The notes beneath the pieces are model-generated. The model worked only from the letters and a program-made list of their open reading frames with translations. It had not been told where the DNA came from and did not search any database. DNA of 64,000 nucleotides from Actinocrispum wychmicini (GTDB taxonomy: Bacteria > Actinomycetota > Actinomycetes > Mycobacteriales > Pseudonocardiaceae): the NCBI RefSeq assembly GCF_004345645.1, contig NZ_SLWS01000002.1, positions 806,001-870,000 on the forward strand, in the 5' to 3' direction. Within the stretch, counting starts at the first letter, position 1; the number at the start of each line of letters is the position of its first letter. A program made the translations under genes and the position numbers. Positions 30,509 to 39,286 of this stretch are shown one piece after another.

Positions 30509-30568
30509 CGACGTTGCTGGAAAAGGCCGTGTTCGATCCACTGTGGAGGTTCGGGGTCGCCACAGTGG
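30509..30568. promoter_or_regulatory. Candidate operator and ECF-type promoter upstream of the redox operon
   Basis: Perfect 9-base arms CCACTGTGG (30538-30546) and CCACAGTGG (30560-30568) flank a 13-base spacer. On the minus strand nearby, a GAAC box and a CGTC box are 17 bases apart (plus coordinates about 30509-30534), like ECF-type -35/-10 elements. It lies between the divergent redox operon and sigma gene, so autoregulation is plausible. Confidence 0.35.
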
Positions 30569-30698
30569 AGCGGGTGCTACCGGGTTCGGGGGCACCTGGT
30601 GCGCCTTCACTGGTGGATACGGAGGCGGGGGTACGGCGGTTCAAACAAAAATTCCACAACGATTTGGCAGTGGACAGGCAACGGCCGGTCCCGAGAGG

Positions 30699-31265
30699 AT
30701 GTGTGCCGTGGGACGCCACAGCCATACCGCAAGAGCTCTTCTGGGTGACGAGCTCAGCCGCCACCGGCACACCGAAGAAGACCTCGCGACCGCGTTGTAC
30801 CGCGATTTCGGCACCCCACTTATGGCCTTCGCGCTGAGGCTGACCGGCAACGACCGGCACTGGGCCGAGGACGTCGTCCAGGAGACCCTGATCCGCGCCT
30901 GGCGCAACGCCGAGAAGCTCGACCGCAGCCCGGAGATGCTCCGCGCCTGGTTATACACAGTGGCCAGACGGATCGTGATCGACGGCCGGCGCAGCCGGAA
31001 GGCCCGCCCGCAGGAGGTCGAGGAGCCGGACGCCAACTCCGTGGGTGTACCCGACGAATCCGACCGAACACTCAGCGCAATGGTTGTATACGACGCATTA
31101 CGAGTGCTTTCCGACGAACAGCGTGAAGCCATAATGCAGACGTACCTTCGTGACCGCACGGTTAACGACGTCGCCGAGACACTGGGCGTTCCGCCAGGTA
31201 CCGTCAAGTCGAGGCTGTACCACGCTGTCCGCGCACTGAGGCGCGCGCTGCGCGATCGGGGGTGA
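30699..31265 (+). CDS. ECF RNA polymerase sigma factor
   Basis: This is a 188-residue extracytoplasmic-function sigma factor with region 2 (TPLMAFALRLTGNDRHWAEDVVQETLIRAWRN) and region 4 (LSDEQREAIMQTYLRDRTVNDVAETLGVPPGTVKSRLYHAVRALRR). It resembles SigL/SigK-type factors. The ATG at 30699 is used here; a GTG at 30708 is possible. It is followed at once by its anti-sigma gene and is divergent from the redox operon. Confidence 0.92.
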   Translation: MCAVGRHSHTARALLGDELSRHRHTEEDLATALYRDFGTPLMAFALRLTGNDRHWAEDVVQETLIRAWRNAEKLDRSPEMLRAWLYTVARRIVIDGRRSRKARPQEVEEPDANSVGVPDESDRTLSAMVVYDALRVLSDEQREAIMQTYLRDRTVNDVAETLGVPPGTVKSRLYHAVRALRRALRDRG

Positions 31266-31273
31266 GGTCGGGA

Positions 31274-31990
31274 ATGGCTCACGCGTCTGGGCACGTTGAT
31301 ATCGCCGCGTACGTTCTCGGCGCCCTCGACGAGCCGGACAACACGGCGTTCGAGCAGCACCTGCTCGACTGCCCGAGGTGCCAGATCGACCTGGTGGAGC
31401 TGCAGGACGTGCCCGACCTGCTGGACACCGTCAAACACGACGCCCCAGCCCTGCTCGTCCCGGTGCCCGGACCGCGCGTGCTGACCTCGTTGTTGGAAGA
31501 GGCCAGCAGGTCGCGGACGCAGCGCCGGCGCCGGAACTGGTTCGCCGCGGCCGCGGCGGCCGTGCTCATCGTGCTCGCTCCCCTGGTCGCGGTCCTGCTG
31601 ACCAGGGGCGGCAACGCGGTGCCGGCCGCGTCCGGGCCGGTCAACGTGAAGATCGAGTCGGACACCGACCCGCCGGCCACCGCGAACACGGACCCGCACG
31701 TCCTGTCGGGTGTCGGCGGGCAGCTGGACGCGAGCGTCACCATGCTGGCCCAGGAGTGGGGCACGCAGATCGGCATCGAGCTGCGGGGCGCCATCGGCCC
31801 GCGGAACTGCGAGCTGGTCGCGATCTCCAAGAAGGGTGACGTCCGCACGGTGACCAGCTGGTCCACGCCGGCCGGTGGGCGCAGCGCCCCGCTGAAGCTG
31901 AGCGGCGGAGCGCCGTTCCAGCCGTCGGAGATCGCGCGGCTGGAGGTCAAGGATGACGACGGCAACATTCTGCTCTCGCTGCCTGCCTGA
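31274..31990 (+). CDS. Zinc-finger anti-sigma factor, membrane anchored
   Basis: The N-terminal ZAS domain has HLLDCPRC (H-x3-C-x2-C), then a helix (WFAAAAAAVLIVLAPLVAVLL) and an extracytoplasmic domain of about 110 residues. It should hold the upstream sigma factor at the membrane until a signal arrives. The ATG at 31274 has GAGG six bases upstream; a GTG at 31262 overlaps the sigma stop. Confidence 0.9.
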   Translation: MAHASGHVDIAAYVLGALDEPDNTAFEQHLLDCPRCQIDLVELQDVPDLLDTVKHDAPALLVPVPGPRVLTSLLEEASRSRTQRRRRNWFAAAAAAVLIVLAPLVAVLLTRGGNAVPAASGPVNVKIESDTDPPATANTDPHVLSGVGGQLDASVTMLAQEWGTQIGIELRGAIGPRNCELVAISKKGDVRTVTSWSTPAGGRSAPLKLSGGAPFQPSEIARLEVKDDDGNILLSLPA

Positions 31991-31993
31991 CCA

Positions 31994-32008
31994 GTTAGCC
32001 TGGCTAAC
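31994..32008. promoter_or_regulatory. Perfect palindrome touching the MoxR start
   Basis: GTTAGCC-T-GGCTAAC ends one base before the GTG start at 32009. No ribosome site is visible, so the message may be leaderless and the palindrome could cover the promoter as an operator. It lies 3 bases after the anti-sigma stop. Confidence 0.4.
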
Positions 32009-32875
32009 GTGCTGTTCTCCTCCGTCGACGACGTCGCCGCACGCCTTGCGGACGCGGGCTACCTGACGTCCACGGCCATCGCGACCACGGTGTTCCTCGC
32101 CGACCGGCTCGGCAAGCCGCTGCTGGTGGAAGGCCCGGCCGGGGTGGGCAAGACCGAGCTGGCCCGCGCGGTCGCCAGGGCCACCGACTCCCAGCTGGTC
32201 CGGCTGCAGTGTTACGAGGGCATCGACGAGGCCCGCGCGTTGTACGAGTGGAACCACGCCAAGCAGCTGCTGCGGATCACCGCGGGTCGGGACGAGGGCT
32301 GGGAAGAGGCCCGCGCGGACATCTTCACCGAGGAGTTCCTGCTCCCCCGGCCGTTGCTGAGCGCGATCCGCAGCCCCGACCCCACGGTGTTGCTGATCGA
32401 CGAGACGGACAAGGCGGATGTCGAGGTGGAGGGCCTGCTGCTGGAGGTCCTCGGCGACTTCCAGGTGACCGTGCCCGAGCTGGGCACGATCACCGCGACC
32501 CGCAAGCCGTTCGTCCTGCTGACGTCGAACGCGACCCGTGAGCTGTCCGAGGCGTTGAAACGGCGGTGCCTGTTCCTCCATCTGGACTTCCCGGACGCGC
32601 AGCGCGAACTGGACATCGTGCGCCTGCAGGTGCCGGAGGTGGACGACGCGCTGGCGTTGTCGCTCGTCCGGGTCGTGGGCGCGTTGCGGGCATTGGAGCT
32701 GCGCAAGTCGCCGTCGATCGCGGAGACCATCGACTGGGCGCGGACGCTGTTGGCGCTGGGCGCGGATCACCTCGACTCGGACATCGTGAACACGACGTTG
32801 GGCGTGGTGCTGAAGTACGAGGCCGACAAGCGCCGGGCCACGGCCGAACTGAAACTCGACGAGGTCCTCGGATGA
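32009..32875 (+). CDS. MoxR-family AAA+ ATPase
   Basis: This 288-residue protein has Walker A EGPAGVGKTELA and Walker B VLLIDETDKAD, and a sensor 1 FVLLTSNATREL. MoxR proteins act with VWA partners as chaperones that insert metal centres or assemble complexes (CoxD-type, MoxR-type). The next gene supplies the VWA partner. No CO dehydrogenase genes adjoin, so the client is unknown. Confidence 0.92.
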   Translation: MLFSSVDDVAARLADAGYLTSTAIATTVFLADRLGKPLLVEGPAGVGKTELARAVARATDSQLVRLQCYEGIDEARALYEWNHAKQLLRITAGRDEGWEEARADIFTEEFLLPRPLLSAIRSPDPTVLLIDETDKADVEVEGLLLEVLGDFQVTVPELGTITATRKPFVLLTSNATRELSEALKRRCLFLHLDFPDAQRELDIVRLQVPEVDDALALSLVRVVGALRALELRKSPSIAETIDWARTLLALGADHLDSDIVNTTLGVVLKYEADKRRATAELKLDEVLG

Positions 32876-34212
32876 GCGTCCCCACCCGCCTCGTGGAGTT
32901 CGTGGAGGCGCTGCGGGACCATTCGATCCTTGCTGGACCGGGCGAGACCATCGACGCGGCGCGCGTGCTGGCCGTGCTCGGGATGGACGACCGTGAGCAG
33001 GTCCGGGAGGGTCTGGCCGCCGCCTTGTTACGCCGTTCGGGTCAACGGGTGGTGTTCGACCAGGTCTTCGACCTGTACTTCCCGTCGTCGATGGGGGGCG
33101 CGCCGGACGAGCCGCAGGACGTGGAGTCGTTGCGTTCGCAGCTGGTCGACGCGCTGGCCACCGGCTCGGCCGAACAGCAGCAAGCGCTTGCTCGGGCGGC
33201 TGTGGACGCCCTGGGGCAGTTCGGCCAGGGCGGCACGGGGTCGGGCTGGTCGGCGTACCAGACGTTGCAACGGCTGCGGCCGGAGACCCTGCTCGTCCGG
33301 ATCCTGGCCGCGTTGCGGGCGGACGACCCAGGTTTCCTTGCCGACGTTCGGCGTAACGAGATCCGCCGGCAGATCGACGGGTTCCGCCGAATGGTCGAGT
33401 CCGAGGCACGCCGCCGGACCGCGGAGCTGCGCGGCCGCGAAACGGTGTCCCGCAACGCCGTGGCGCAGCCGTCCGACCGGGTCGACTTCCTGACCGCGGG
33501 CCGCGCCCAGCTCGCCGAGATGCGGCGCGCCATCTACCCGTTGTCCCGCAAGCTGGCCACCCGGCTCGCCGCCCGGCGCCGCCGGACCCGGCGCGGCGAG
33601 ATCGACCTGCGCCGGACGCTGCGGCGCTCGATCGCCACCGGTGGCGTCCCGATCAAGCCCGCGTACCGGCACCGCCGGCCAGGCCGCCCGGAACTGGTGT
33701 TGCTGTGCGACATGTCCGGGTCGGTCGCCGGGTTCGCCAACTTCACGCTGTTGCTGACGCAGGCGTTGCGTGACCAGTTCTCGAAGGTCCGGGCGTTCGC
33801 GTTCGTGGAGACCACCGACGAGGTCACGCACCTGGTGAAGGCGGGCGCCGAGAACCCCGCCGGGCTGGCCACCCGGATCCACCGCGAGGCCAAGCTGACC
33901 AGGTGGGACGGGCACAGCGACTACACGCACAGCCTGCAGGTGTTCGCGGACGAGTGGCTGGACGCGGTCGGGCCGCGGACGTCGGTGCTGGTCCTCGGCG
34001 ACGCCCGTAACAACGGCGGCGACCCGAACCTGGCCGCGCTCAGGCGGATCGTGGGAAATGCCCGCCGCGCATACTGGCTCAACCCCGAACCCGAGCGGCT
34101 CTGGTCCACCGGCGACTCCCTCGCGCACGAGTACGCGAAGGTCGTGGAGATGTACGAATGCCGGACCGTGCACCAACTGTCCGAGCTGATCACCCGTCTG
34201 CTGCCAATTTAG
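32872..34212 (+). CDS. VWA-domain protein (CoxE-like) partner of MoxR
   Basis: This 446-residue protein has a helical N-terminal part (GPGETIDAARVLAVL to LRADDPGFLADVRR). A VWA domain with MIDAS-like DMSGSV and SDYTHSL follows. It is related to CoxE. It overlaps the MoxR gene by ATGA, so the pair is stoichiometrically made. A basic linker (RRRRTRRGEIDLRRTLRRS) separates the two halves. Confidence 0.88.
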   Translation: MSVPTRLVEFVEALRDHSILAGPGETIDAARVLAVLGMDDREQVREGLAAALLRRSGQRVVFDQVFDLYFPSSMGGAPDEPQDVESLRSQLVDALATGSAEQQQALARAAVDALGQFGQGGTGSGWSAYQTLQRLRPETLLVRILAALRADDPGFLADVRRNEIRRQIDGFRRMVESEARRRTAELRGRETVSRNAVAQPSDRVDFLTAGRAQLAEMRRAIYPLSRKLATRLAARRRRTRRGEIDLRRTLRRSIATGGVPIKPAYRHRRPGRPELVLLCDMSGSVAGFANFTLLLTQALRDQFSKVRAFAFVETTDEVTHLVKAGAENPAGLATRIHREAKLTRWDGHSDYTHSLQVFADEWLDAVGPRTSVLVLGDARNNGGDPNLAALRRIVGNARRAYWLNPEPERLWSTGDSLAHEYAKVVEMYECRTVHQLSELITRLLPI

Positions 34213-34219
34213 GGACACC

Positions 34220-34756
34220 ATGACCATCTATCTCGCCCGGCACGGCCGGACCGACTACAACCGGGTCGGCCGGTTCCAGGGGCAGCTGGACGTGCCGCTG
34301 AACGAGACCGGCCGGGAACAGGCGAAGCGGCTGGCCGACCGGGTGGCCGACCTGGGGCTGGCGGCGTTGTGGGCGAGCCCGCTGGCTCGGGCCCGGGAGA
34401 CGGCCGAGGCCGTGTCTGTCCACATCGGACTGCCGATCCAGTTCGACAACCGGTTGATGGAGACGGACACCGGCGTGTGGACCGACCGGTTGTACGAGGA
34501 CATGAAGATCGAGGATCCGGACGCGTACCACGGGTTCGTGACCGCGGCGGAGGACTTCCGGTTCGAGGGCGGCGAGTCGTACGCCGACCAGGGCGACCGG
34601 GTGATGGCCGCCCTGGCGGAGATCGAGCGGGGCCCGAAGCCCGCGCTCGTGGTGTGCCACGGCATGGTGATGCGGCTCGCGGTGTCCCGGCGGACCGGGA
34701 AACCGTGGTCCATCGACGATCCGATCGACAACACCGACGTGCTTCAGCTGCCCTGA
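34220..34756 (+). CDS. Histidine phosphatase family protein
   Basis: This 178-residue phosphoglycerate-mutase-like phosphatase has the LARHGRTDYN motif (catalytic His near residue 8) and the second His in CHGMVMRL. Such enzymes act on small phospho-metabolites; the substrate is not inferable. It starts eight bases after the VWA gene and could be in its operon. Its end overlaps the convergent MFS gene by 13 bases. Confidence 0.85.
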   Translation: MTIYLARHGRTDYNRVGRFQGQLDVPLNETGREQAKRLADRVADLGLAALWASPLARARETAEAVSVHIGLPIQFDNRLMETDTGVWTDRLYEDMKIEDPDAYHGFVTAAEDFRFEGGESYADQGDRVMAALAEIERGPKPALVVCHGMVMRLAVSRRTGKPWSIDDPIDNTDVLQLP

Positions 34757-36195
34757 CGGGGATCCGGCAGACGGCGGCTGTACACGCAGGAGATGATCGC
34801 GATCACCACCTGCACGCCCATCACCACCGCGAACGCGACGCGCATGCCCAGCACACCGGGCTCGCTCAGCCACAGGTAGAGCGTGCCGAGCGTGGCCACG
34901 CCGAGCGCGAGGGACGCCTGCTGGACGGTGACGAGCGAACCGCTGCCCACACCCGCGCTCGCCACGGGCACACGGGAGAGCACGACCCGGAACAGGGTGG
35001 TGACGAGCAGTCCCTGGCCGAAGCCGGCGATGGCCATCCCAGGCGCGAGTTCCCACGGCGTCACGTCCGGCCAGGCCGCCAGGATCGTGCCGATCATCGT
35101 GAGAATGCCGACCGTCTGGATGGCCGCGCCGATGGTGAGCACAGTGCGGCCGTACCTGGTGACAAGGCGGCTGGAGATCAGGGACGCGGCGAGGAAGGCG
35201 ACCGCCATCGGGGTCAGCGCCAGGCCGGCGGTCGCCGGGCCGAGCCGTAGCCCGTTCTGCAGGGTGACCGCGGCGACGAACATGAACCCGCCGAACCCCA
35301 TGAAGATCGGCGCGCCCATCGAGAGGCCCCTGCGCATGCTCGGCATCCGCATGACGGACGGCGGCAGCAGCGGAACCCGGCCGCCACGCTCGATTTTCCG
35401 CTCCACCACCACGAACGCGCCGAACGCGACCGGGCTGACCGCCAGCAGCACCCACATCCACGCCGGCCAGCCGGCGGTCCGCCCTTCCATCAGCGGCACC
35501 AGCAGGGCGAACATCCCGAGGCCGAACAGGACCGTGCCCGGCAGGTCCACCCCGGCCGGGTTGGTCGCCCGGGTCTCGGGGACGTTCCGCCGCGCCAGCA
35601 CCAGCCCGATCAGGCCGATCGGCACGTTCACCAGGAAGATCGACCGCCAGCCGGTGCCGGCGATGTCCGCGGCCACCATCACCCCGCCGAGCAGCTGGCC
35701 GAGCACCATGCTGAGGCCGGCGTTCGCGCCGTACAGACCCAGCGCCTTGGACCTGGCCTCGCCGCTGGTCGCGGCCTGGATGGTGGACAGGACCTGCGGG
35801 AGCATCAGCGCCGCCGCTGCTCCTTGCGCCATCCGTGCGGCGACCAGCACCCCGGCGGTGGGGGCCAGGCCGCACGCCAACGAGGTGACGGTGAACGCGG
35901 CCATGCCGACCAGGAACAGCCGGCGACGGCCAAACATGTCGCCCAGCCGGCCACCGAGGACCAAGAACAAACAGTACGAGATGCCGTAGCCGGCGACGAC
36001 CAGTTCGAGCGTGCTGTCGGACGCGTTCAGCGTGCGCTGGATGGTGGGCAGCGCGACGTTGACGATGAAGAAGTCGAGGGCCGAGAGGCCGGATCCGATC
36101 AGTACCGTGGCCAGCCCGGCCCCGCTGAGTCCCCCAGTGGACTCCGATGTCCTGGCGACCGCCGCTGTGGTTGGCGTGGTCAGTGCGTGAGTCAT
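34744..36195 (-). CDS. MFS drug transporter, DHA2 (14-helix) family
   Basis: This 483-residue efflux pump has DHA2/QacA-type motifs: GSGLSALDFFIVNVALPTI, the motif-A loop GGRLGDMFGRRRLF, and motif C. It probably exports antibiotics or dyes. It is divergent from an XRE regulator with 101 bases between, which is the usual arrangement for a locally regulated pump. Confidence 0.9.
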   Translation of the reverse strand: MTHALTTPTTAAVARTSESTGGLSGAGLATVLIGSGLSALDFFIVNVALPTIQRTLNASDSTLELVVAGYGISYCLFLVLGGRLGDMFGRRRLFLVGMAAFTVTSLACGLAPTAGVLVAARMAQGAAAALMLPQVLSTIQAATSGEARSKALGLYGANAGLSMVLGQLLGGVMVAADIAGTGWRSIFLVNVPIGLIGLVLARRNVPETRATNPAGVDLPGTVLFGLGMFALLVPLMEGRTAGWPAWMWVLLAVSPVAFGAFVVVERKIERGGRVPLLPPSVMRMPSMRRGLSMGAPIFMGFGGFMFVAAVTLQNGLRLGPATAGLALTPMAVAFLAASLISSRLVTRYGRTVLTIGAAIQTVGILTMIGTILAAWPDVTPWELAPGMAIAGFGQGLLVTTLFRVVLSRVPVASAGVGSGSLVTVQQASLALGVATLGTLYLWLSEPGVLGMRVAFAVVMGVQVVIAIISCVYSRRLPDPRQGS

Positions 36196-36220
36196 GGGTA
36201 CTACGATGAGCCGCGATTTA

Positions 36221-36270
36221 AACTGGTACCAGAGTCTGGTTATCCGGGTATTGAGACTAACTGGTAACAG
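36221..36270. promoter_or_regulatory. Direct repeat between MFS pump and XRE regulator
   Basis: AACTGGTACCAG (36221-36232) and AACTGGTAACAG (36259-36270) match at 11 of 12 positions and start 38 bases apart. The first contains a palindromic CTGGTACCAG. They lie in the 101-base divergent spacer and are probably regulator boxes. Confidence 0.45.
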
Positions 36271-36296
36271 GACCGAAGGCGTGCGATCCTGGTGTC

Positions 36297-37145
36297 ATGA
36301 CCTCGACCGTGGAAGGCCGCCAGGAACTGGCCCACTTCCTGCGCAGTCGCCGGGAACGGATCACCCCGGAGCAGGTGGGCCTCGCCCCGCTCGGCCGCCG
36401 CCGCACCCCCGGCCTGCGCCGGGAGGAAGTGGCGCAGCTCGCAGGCGTGGGTGTGACCTGGTACACCTGGCTCGAACAGGGCCGGGACATCAAAGCGTCC
36501 GAGCAGGTCCTCGACGCGGTCGCCAGCACGCTCAAACTGGACCCGCACGAACGGGCGCACCTGTTCGTCCTCGCTGGCTCGGCCCAGCCGTTGAAGTCGA
36601 ACGACTGCCACGCGGTTTCCCCGGCGCTGGAGATCATCATCAAGCAGTTGGAGCCGTTGCCGGCGTCGGTGTGCAACGGGCGGATGGACCTGCTCGCCCA
36701 CAACCGGGTGTTCACCCTCCTGTTCGACCTGGACTCGATCCCGTTCGAGGAACGCAACACCATGCTGCAGCTGAGCACGAACCAGGGCTGGCGGGACCGG
36801 CTGCCGGACTGGGAGGACGGCCTACGCCGGATGGTCGCGCAGTTCCGGGTCGCGATGGCCGGCCACCTCACCGACTCGAGGTGGAAGTCGCTGGTCCGCC
36901 GGTTGCAGGTGGAGTCGCCCGAGTTCAAGGAGATCTGGGACCGGCACGACATCCTGCCGATCGAGAACAAGACCAAGCGGTTCGAACACCCCGGGTACGG
37001 CCGGATGGCGTTCACCCACACCAGCCTCTGGTTCGGGCCACGCCGGGAGACCCGGCTGGTCACGTACACCCCGGAGGACGACGAGACCTGGACGAAGATC
37101 CGGGCCATGCTCGACGACACGGCCGAGAGCACAATGGTCAGATGA
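36297..37145 (+). CDS. XRE-family regulator, MmyB-like
   Basis: This 282-residue protein has an N-terminal HTH (TPGLRREEVAQLAGVGVTWYTWLEQG) and a C-terminal PAS-like ligand domain of the MmyB family (NGRMDLLAHNRVFTLLF). Such regulators control secondary metabolism or efflux in actinobacteria. It overlaps the LysR gene by ATGA and is divergent from the MFS pump. Confidence 0.88.
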   Translation: MTSTVEGRQELAHFLRSRRERITPEQVGLAPLGRRRTPGLRREEVAQLAGVGVTWYTWLEQGRDIKASEQVLDAVASTLKLDPHERAHLFVLAGSAQPLKSNDCHAVSPALEIIIKQLEPLPASVCNGRMDLLAHNRVFTLLFDLDSIPFEERNTMLQLSTNQGWRDRLPDWEDGLRRMVAQFRVAMAGHLTDSRWKSLVRRLQVESPEFKEIWDRHDILPIENKTKRFEHPGYGRMAFTHTSLWFGPRRETRLVTYTPEDDETWTKIRAMLDDTAESTMVR

Positions 37146-38008
37146 TCGACCCCCGCCGGCTCCGCGTCCTGCGTGCCCTGGCAGACCACGGCACCGTGAC
37201 GGCCGCCGGCGAGGCGCTGCACCTGACCCCGTCCGCGGTGTCCCAACAGCTCGCCGCTCTGGAGTCGGAGACCGGCCAGTCCCTGCTGCTTCGCCGAGGC
37301 CGCCGGGTGTCCTTGACGGCCGCGGGCGAGTTGCTCGTGGAGCACGCCAACGCCGTGGCCGCGGAGTTGGAACGGGCCCAGGCCACGCTCGCGTCGTTCG
37401 CCTCGGGCGCGATGGGCCGGGTGTCACTGGCGTCGTTCGCGTCGGCGATCACCCAGGTGGTGGCGCCGGCAATCCGTGACCTGCGGCAGCACGCGCCGGA
37501 CATCACCGTGCTGGTGCGGGACGCCGAAGGACACGCGTCCCTGCCGTTGCTGCTGGACGGCGAGATCGACATCGCGATCACCGAGGAGCACCGCCGTGCG
37601 CCTCGCGTCGACGACCAACGCCTGTCCCGCGTTCCGCTCTACACCGAGCCGTTCGACCTGGTCCTGCCGGAAACCCACGCGCTGGCCGAACAGGACACGG
37701 TCCGGCTGAGCGACCTCGCCGACGACGACTGGATCGCGCCACTACCCGGCAACCCGTGCCGGGACGCGATCCAAGGCAAGATCATCCACACCTCGGACGA
37801 CTTCCGCGCGATCATCGCCCTGGTCGCGGCCGGCGCGGGCGTGGCTTTGGTGCCACGCAACGCATTGGTGCACATGCCGGGCGCGATCGCCGTGCCGGTC
37901 CGCGGAGTTCCACCGCAGCGCAAGGTTTTCGCCGCCGTCCGCCGGGGCAGCGAGGACCACCCGCTGATCAAGACCGTGCTTGAGGCTTTGCAGACCCAGA
38001 TTCCGTAG
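37142..38008 (+). CDS. LysR-family transcriptional regulator
   Basis: This 288-residue protein has the LysR HTH (RLRVLRALADHGTVTAAGEALHLTPSAVSQQLAALE) and a substrate-binding-fold effector domain. The start ATG overlaps the XRE stop. Having two regulators in one message suggests layered control of the divergent pump. Its end overlaps the convergent monooxygenase gene by 41 bases. Confidence 0.9.
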   Translation: MIDPRRLRVLRALADHGTVTAAGEALHLTPSAVSQQLAALESETGQSLLLRRGRRVSLTAAGELLVEHANAVAAELERAQATLASFASGAMGRVSLASFASAITQVVAPAIRDLRQHAPDITVLVRDAEGHASLPLLLDGEIDIAITEEHRRAPRVDDQRLSRVPLYTEPFDLVLPETHALAEQDTVRLSDLADDDWIAPLPGNPCRDAIQGKIIHTSDDFRAIIALVAAGAGVALVPRNALVHMPGAIAVPVRGVPPQRKVFAAVRRGSEDHPLIKTVLEALQTQIP

Positions 38009-39206
38009 CTTGCAGGTCGGCGTACGGCTTGACGGTCATCGAGTCGTGCATCCGCGTGGTGCCGCTGGTCAGCTTGGAGACCAGGCGGCTGACGCCGACC
38101 GGCAACGCCGTGATCAGCCTGGCCGCCTGGAGCAGGGTCCACACGCCGGCGGCGGAGCCGGGGATCAGCCCTTTGGCCGCTTTTCGGGCGAATTCGCGGC
38201 TCTGCCGCACGAGGTCGGCCATTTCCCTTTCGTACGCGGGGAAAGCGACCGTGTGGTCGCCCTGTGCCGCGGCCAGTTCGCCGGCGAGTACGTACGCGCC
38301 GATCACGGCCAGGCTGGTGCTGCCGCCGACCGCGGGCCCAGGGCAGTAGCCGGCGTCACCGACGAGCGTCACCCGGCCCCTGGACCAGGTGTCCATCCGC
38401 AGCTGGGTGATCGAGTCGAAGTAGAACGCCGGTGTACTGTCCAGTTCGGACAGCCAGGCGTCCACCTCATGGTGCATCCCTTGGTACGTCTCACGAAGGA
38501 ACTGCTTCTGCCACTCGACGTCCCGGTGGTGGTACCGCATCGGCCGGCCGCGGAGCAGGAAGACCAGTCGCCCGTCCGGCATCGCGGCGGTCGAGTACAC
38601 GCCCGTCATCCGCCCGGCCGTCATCCGCATCTTGTACTCGCCTGACACGCATATGTCCTTCGGCACGGTCGCCACGGCCAGGTACGCGCCGATGAAACTG
38701 CTGTGCGCCGACTCTTCGCCGAAGACCAGGCTCCGCACGTTGGAGTGCAAGCCGTCCGCGCCGACCACGATGTCGAACTGCCGGCGCGGTCCGTTCTCGA
38801 AGGTCACGGCACCGTCGTCGATGCTTGTGATGGAGTCGCCGAACAGGTACTCGACGTCGTCCCGGGTGGCGTCGTAGTAGATCTCGCTGAGGTCGTCGCG
38901 CAGGATCTCCACGTGCCGGTCGGACGTGGCCGCGAACAACTTGCCGAAGTCCGCGCGCACCGGCCGGTCGCTGCCCTCGCGGTACAACATGGCATGGTCG
39001 ACGTGCGTGGCCGCCCGTTCGATCGTCGCCACCACGCCCATTCGTTCCGAGATTTCCATCGCGGGCCGGAACAGGTCGACGGCGTGCCCGCCCGTCTTGC
39101 GCAGCACGGGTGACCGTTCCACCACGGTGACCTCGAAGCCGTACTTCGTGAGCCAGTACGCCAGCACGGGACCCGAGATGCTGGCGCCGGAGATCAGAAC
39201 TCGCAT
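37968..39206 (-). CDS. FAD-dependent aromatic monooxygenase (tetracycline-type)
   Basis: This 412-residue group A flavoprotein monooxygenase has the N-terminal GASISG FAD motif, the middle DG motif VVGADGLHSNVR, and the C-terminal GDAGYCPGPAVGGSTS. It resembles TetX and PHBH-like enzymes that hydroxylate aromatic or polyketide substrates. The ATG at 39206 has GGGAG five bases upstream; GTG 39212 would add two residues. It is divergent from a TetR regulator over shared operators. Confidence 0.88.
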   Translation of the reverse strand: MRVLISGASISGPVLAYWLTKYGFEVTVVERSPVLRKTGGHAVDLFRPAMEISERMGVVATIERAATHVDHAMLYREGSDRPVRADFGKLFAATSDRHVEILRDDLSEIYYDATRDDVEYLFGDSITSIDDGAVTFENGPRRQFDIVVGADGLHSNVRSLVFGEESAHSSFIGAYLAVATVPKDICVSGEYKMRMTAGRMTGVYSTAAMPDGRLVFLLRGRPMRYHHRDVEWQKQFLRETYQGMHHEVDAWLSELDSTPAFYFDSITQLRMDTWSRGRVTLVGDAGYCPGPAVGGSTSLAVIGAYVLAGELAAAQGDHTVAFPAYEREMADLVRQSREFARKAAKGLIPGSAAGVWTLLQAARLITALPVGVSRLVSKLTSGTTRMHDSMTVKPYADLQATESGSAKPQARS

Positions 39207-39222
39207 GACCACTCCCTCTCTT

Positions 39223-39269
39223 ACTTACCGGTAGGTCAACCGTACATGAGTTTTGACCTACCGGTAAGT
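39223..39269. promoter_or_regulatory. TetR-type operator pair
   Basis: ACTTACCGGTAGGTCAA (39223-39239) and TTGACCTACCGGTAAGT (39253-39269) are perfect reverse complements, separated by 13 bases. Each half is itself nearly palindromic around TACCGGTA. They occupy the divergent promoter between the monooxygenase and TetR genes, and the second overlaps a -35-like TTGACC. The layout is typical of TetR autoregulation. Confidence 0.7.
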
Positions 39270-39286
39270 CAGCTAGACTGGGAGGC

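Noticed and set aside
30641..33409. 922-codon open frame on the minus strand
   Set aside because: It runs antisense to the sigma factor, anti-sigma, MoxR and VWA genes, all of which have clear motifs; its sequence is low-complexity Arg/His/Pro.
36194..37141. Plus-strand frame extending the LysR gene upstream
   Set aside because: It shadows the XRE gene in another frame; LysR starts with ATG at 37142 overlapping the XRE stop.
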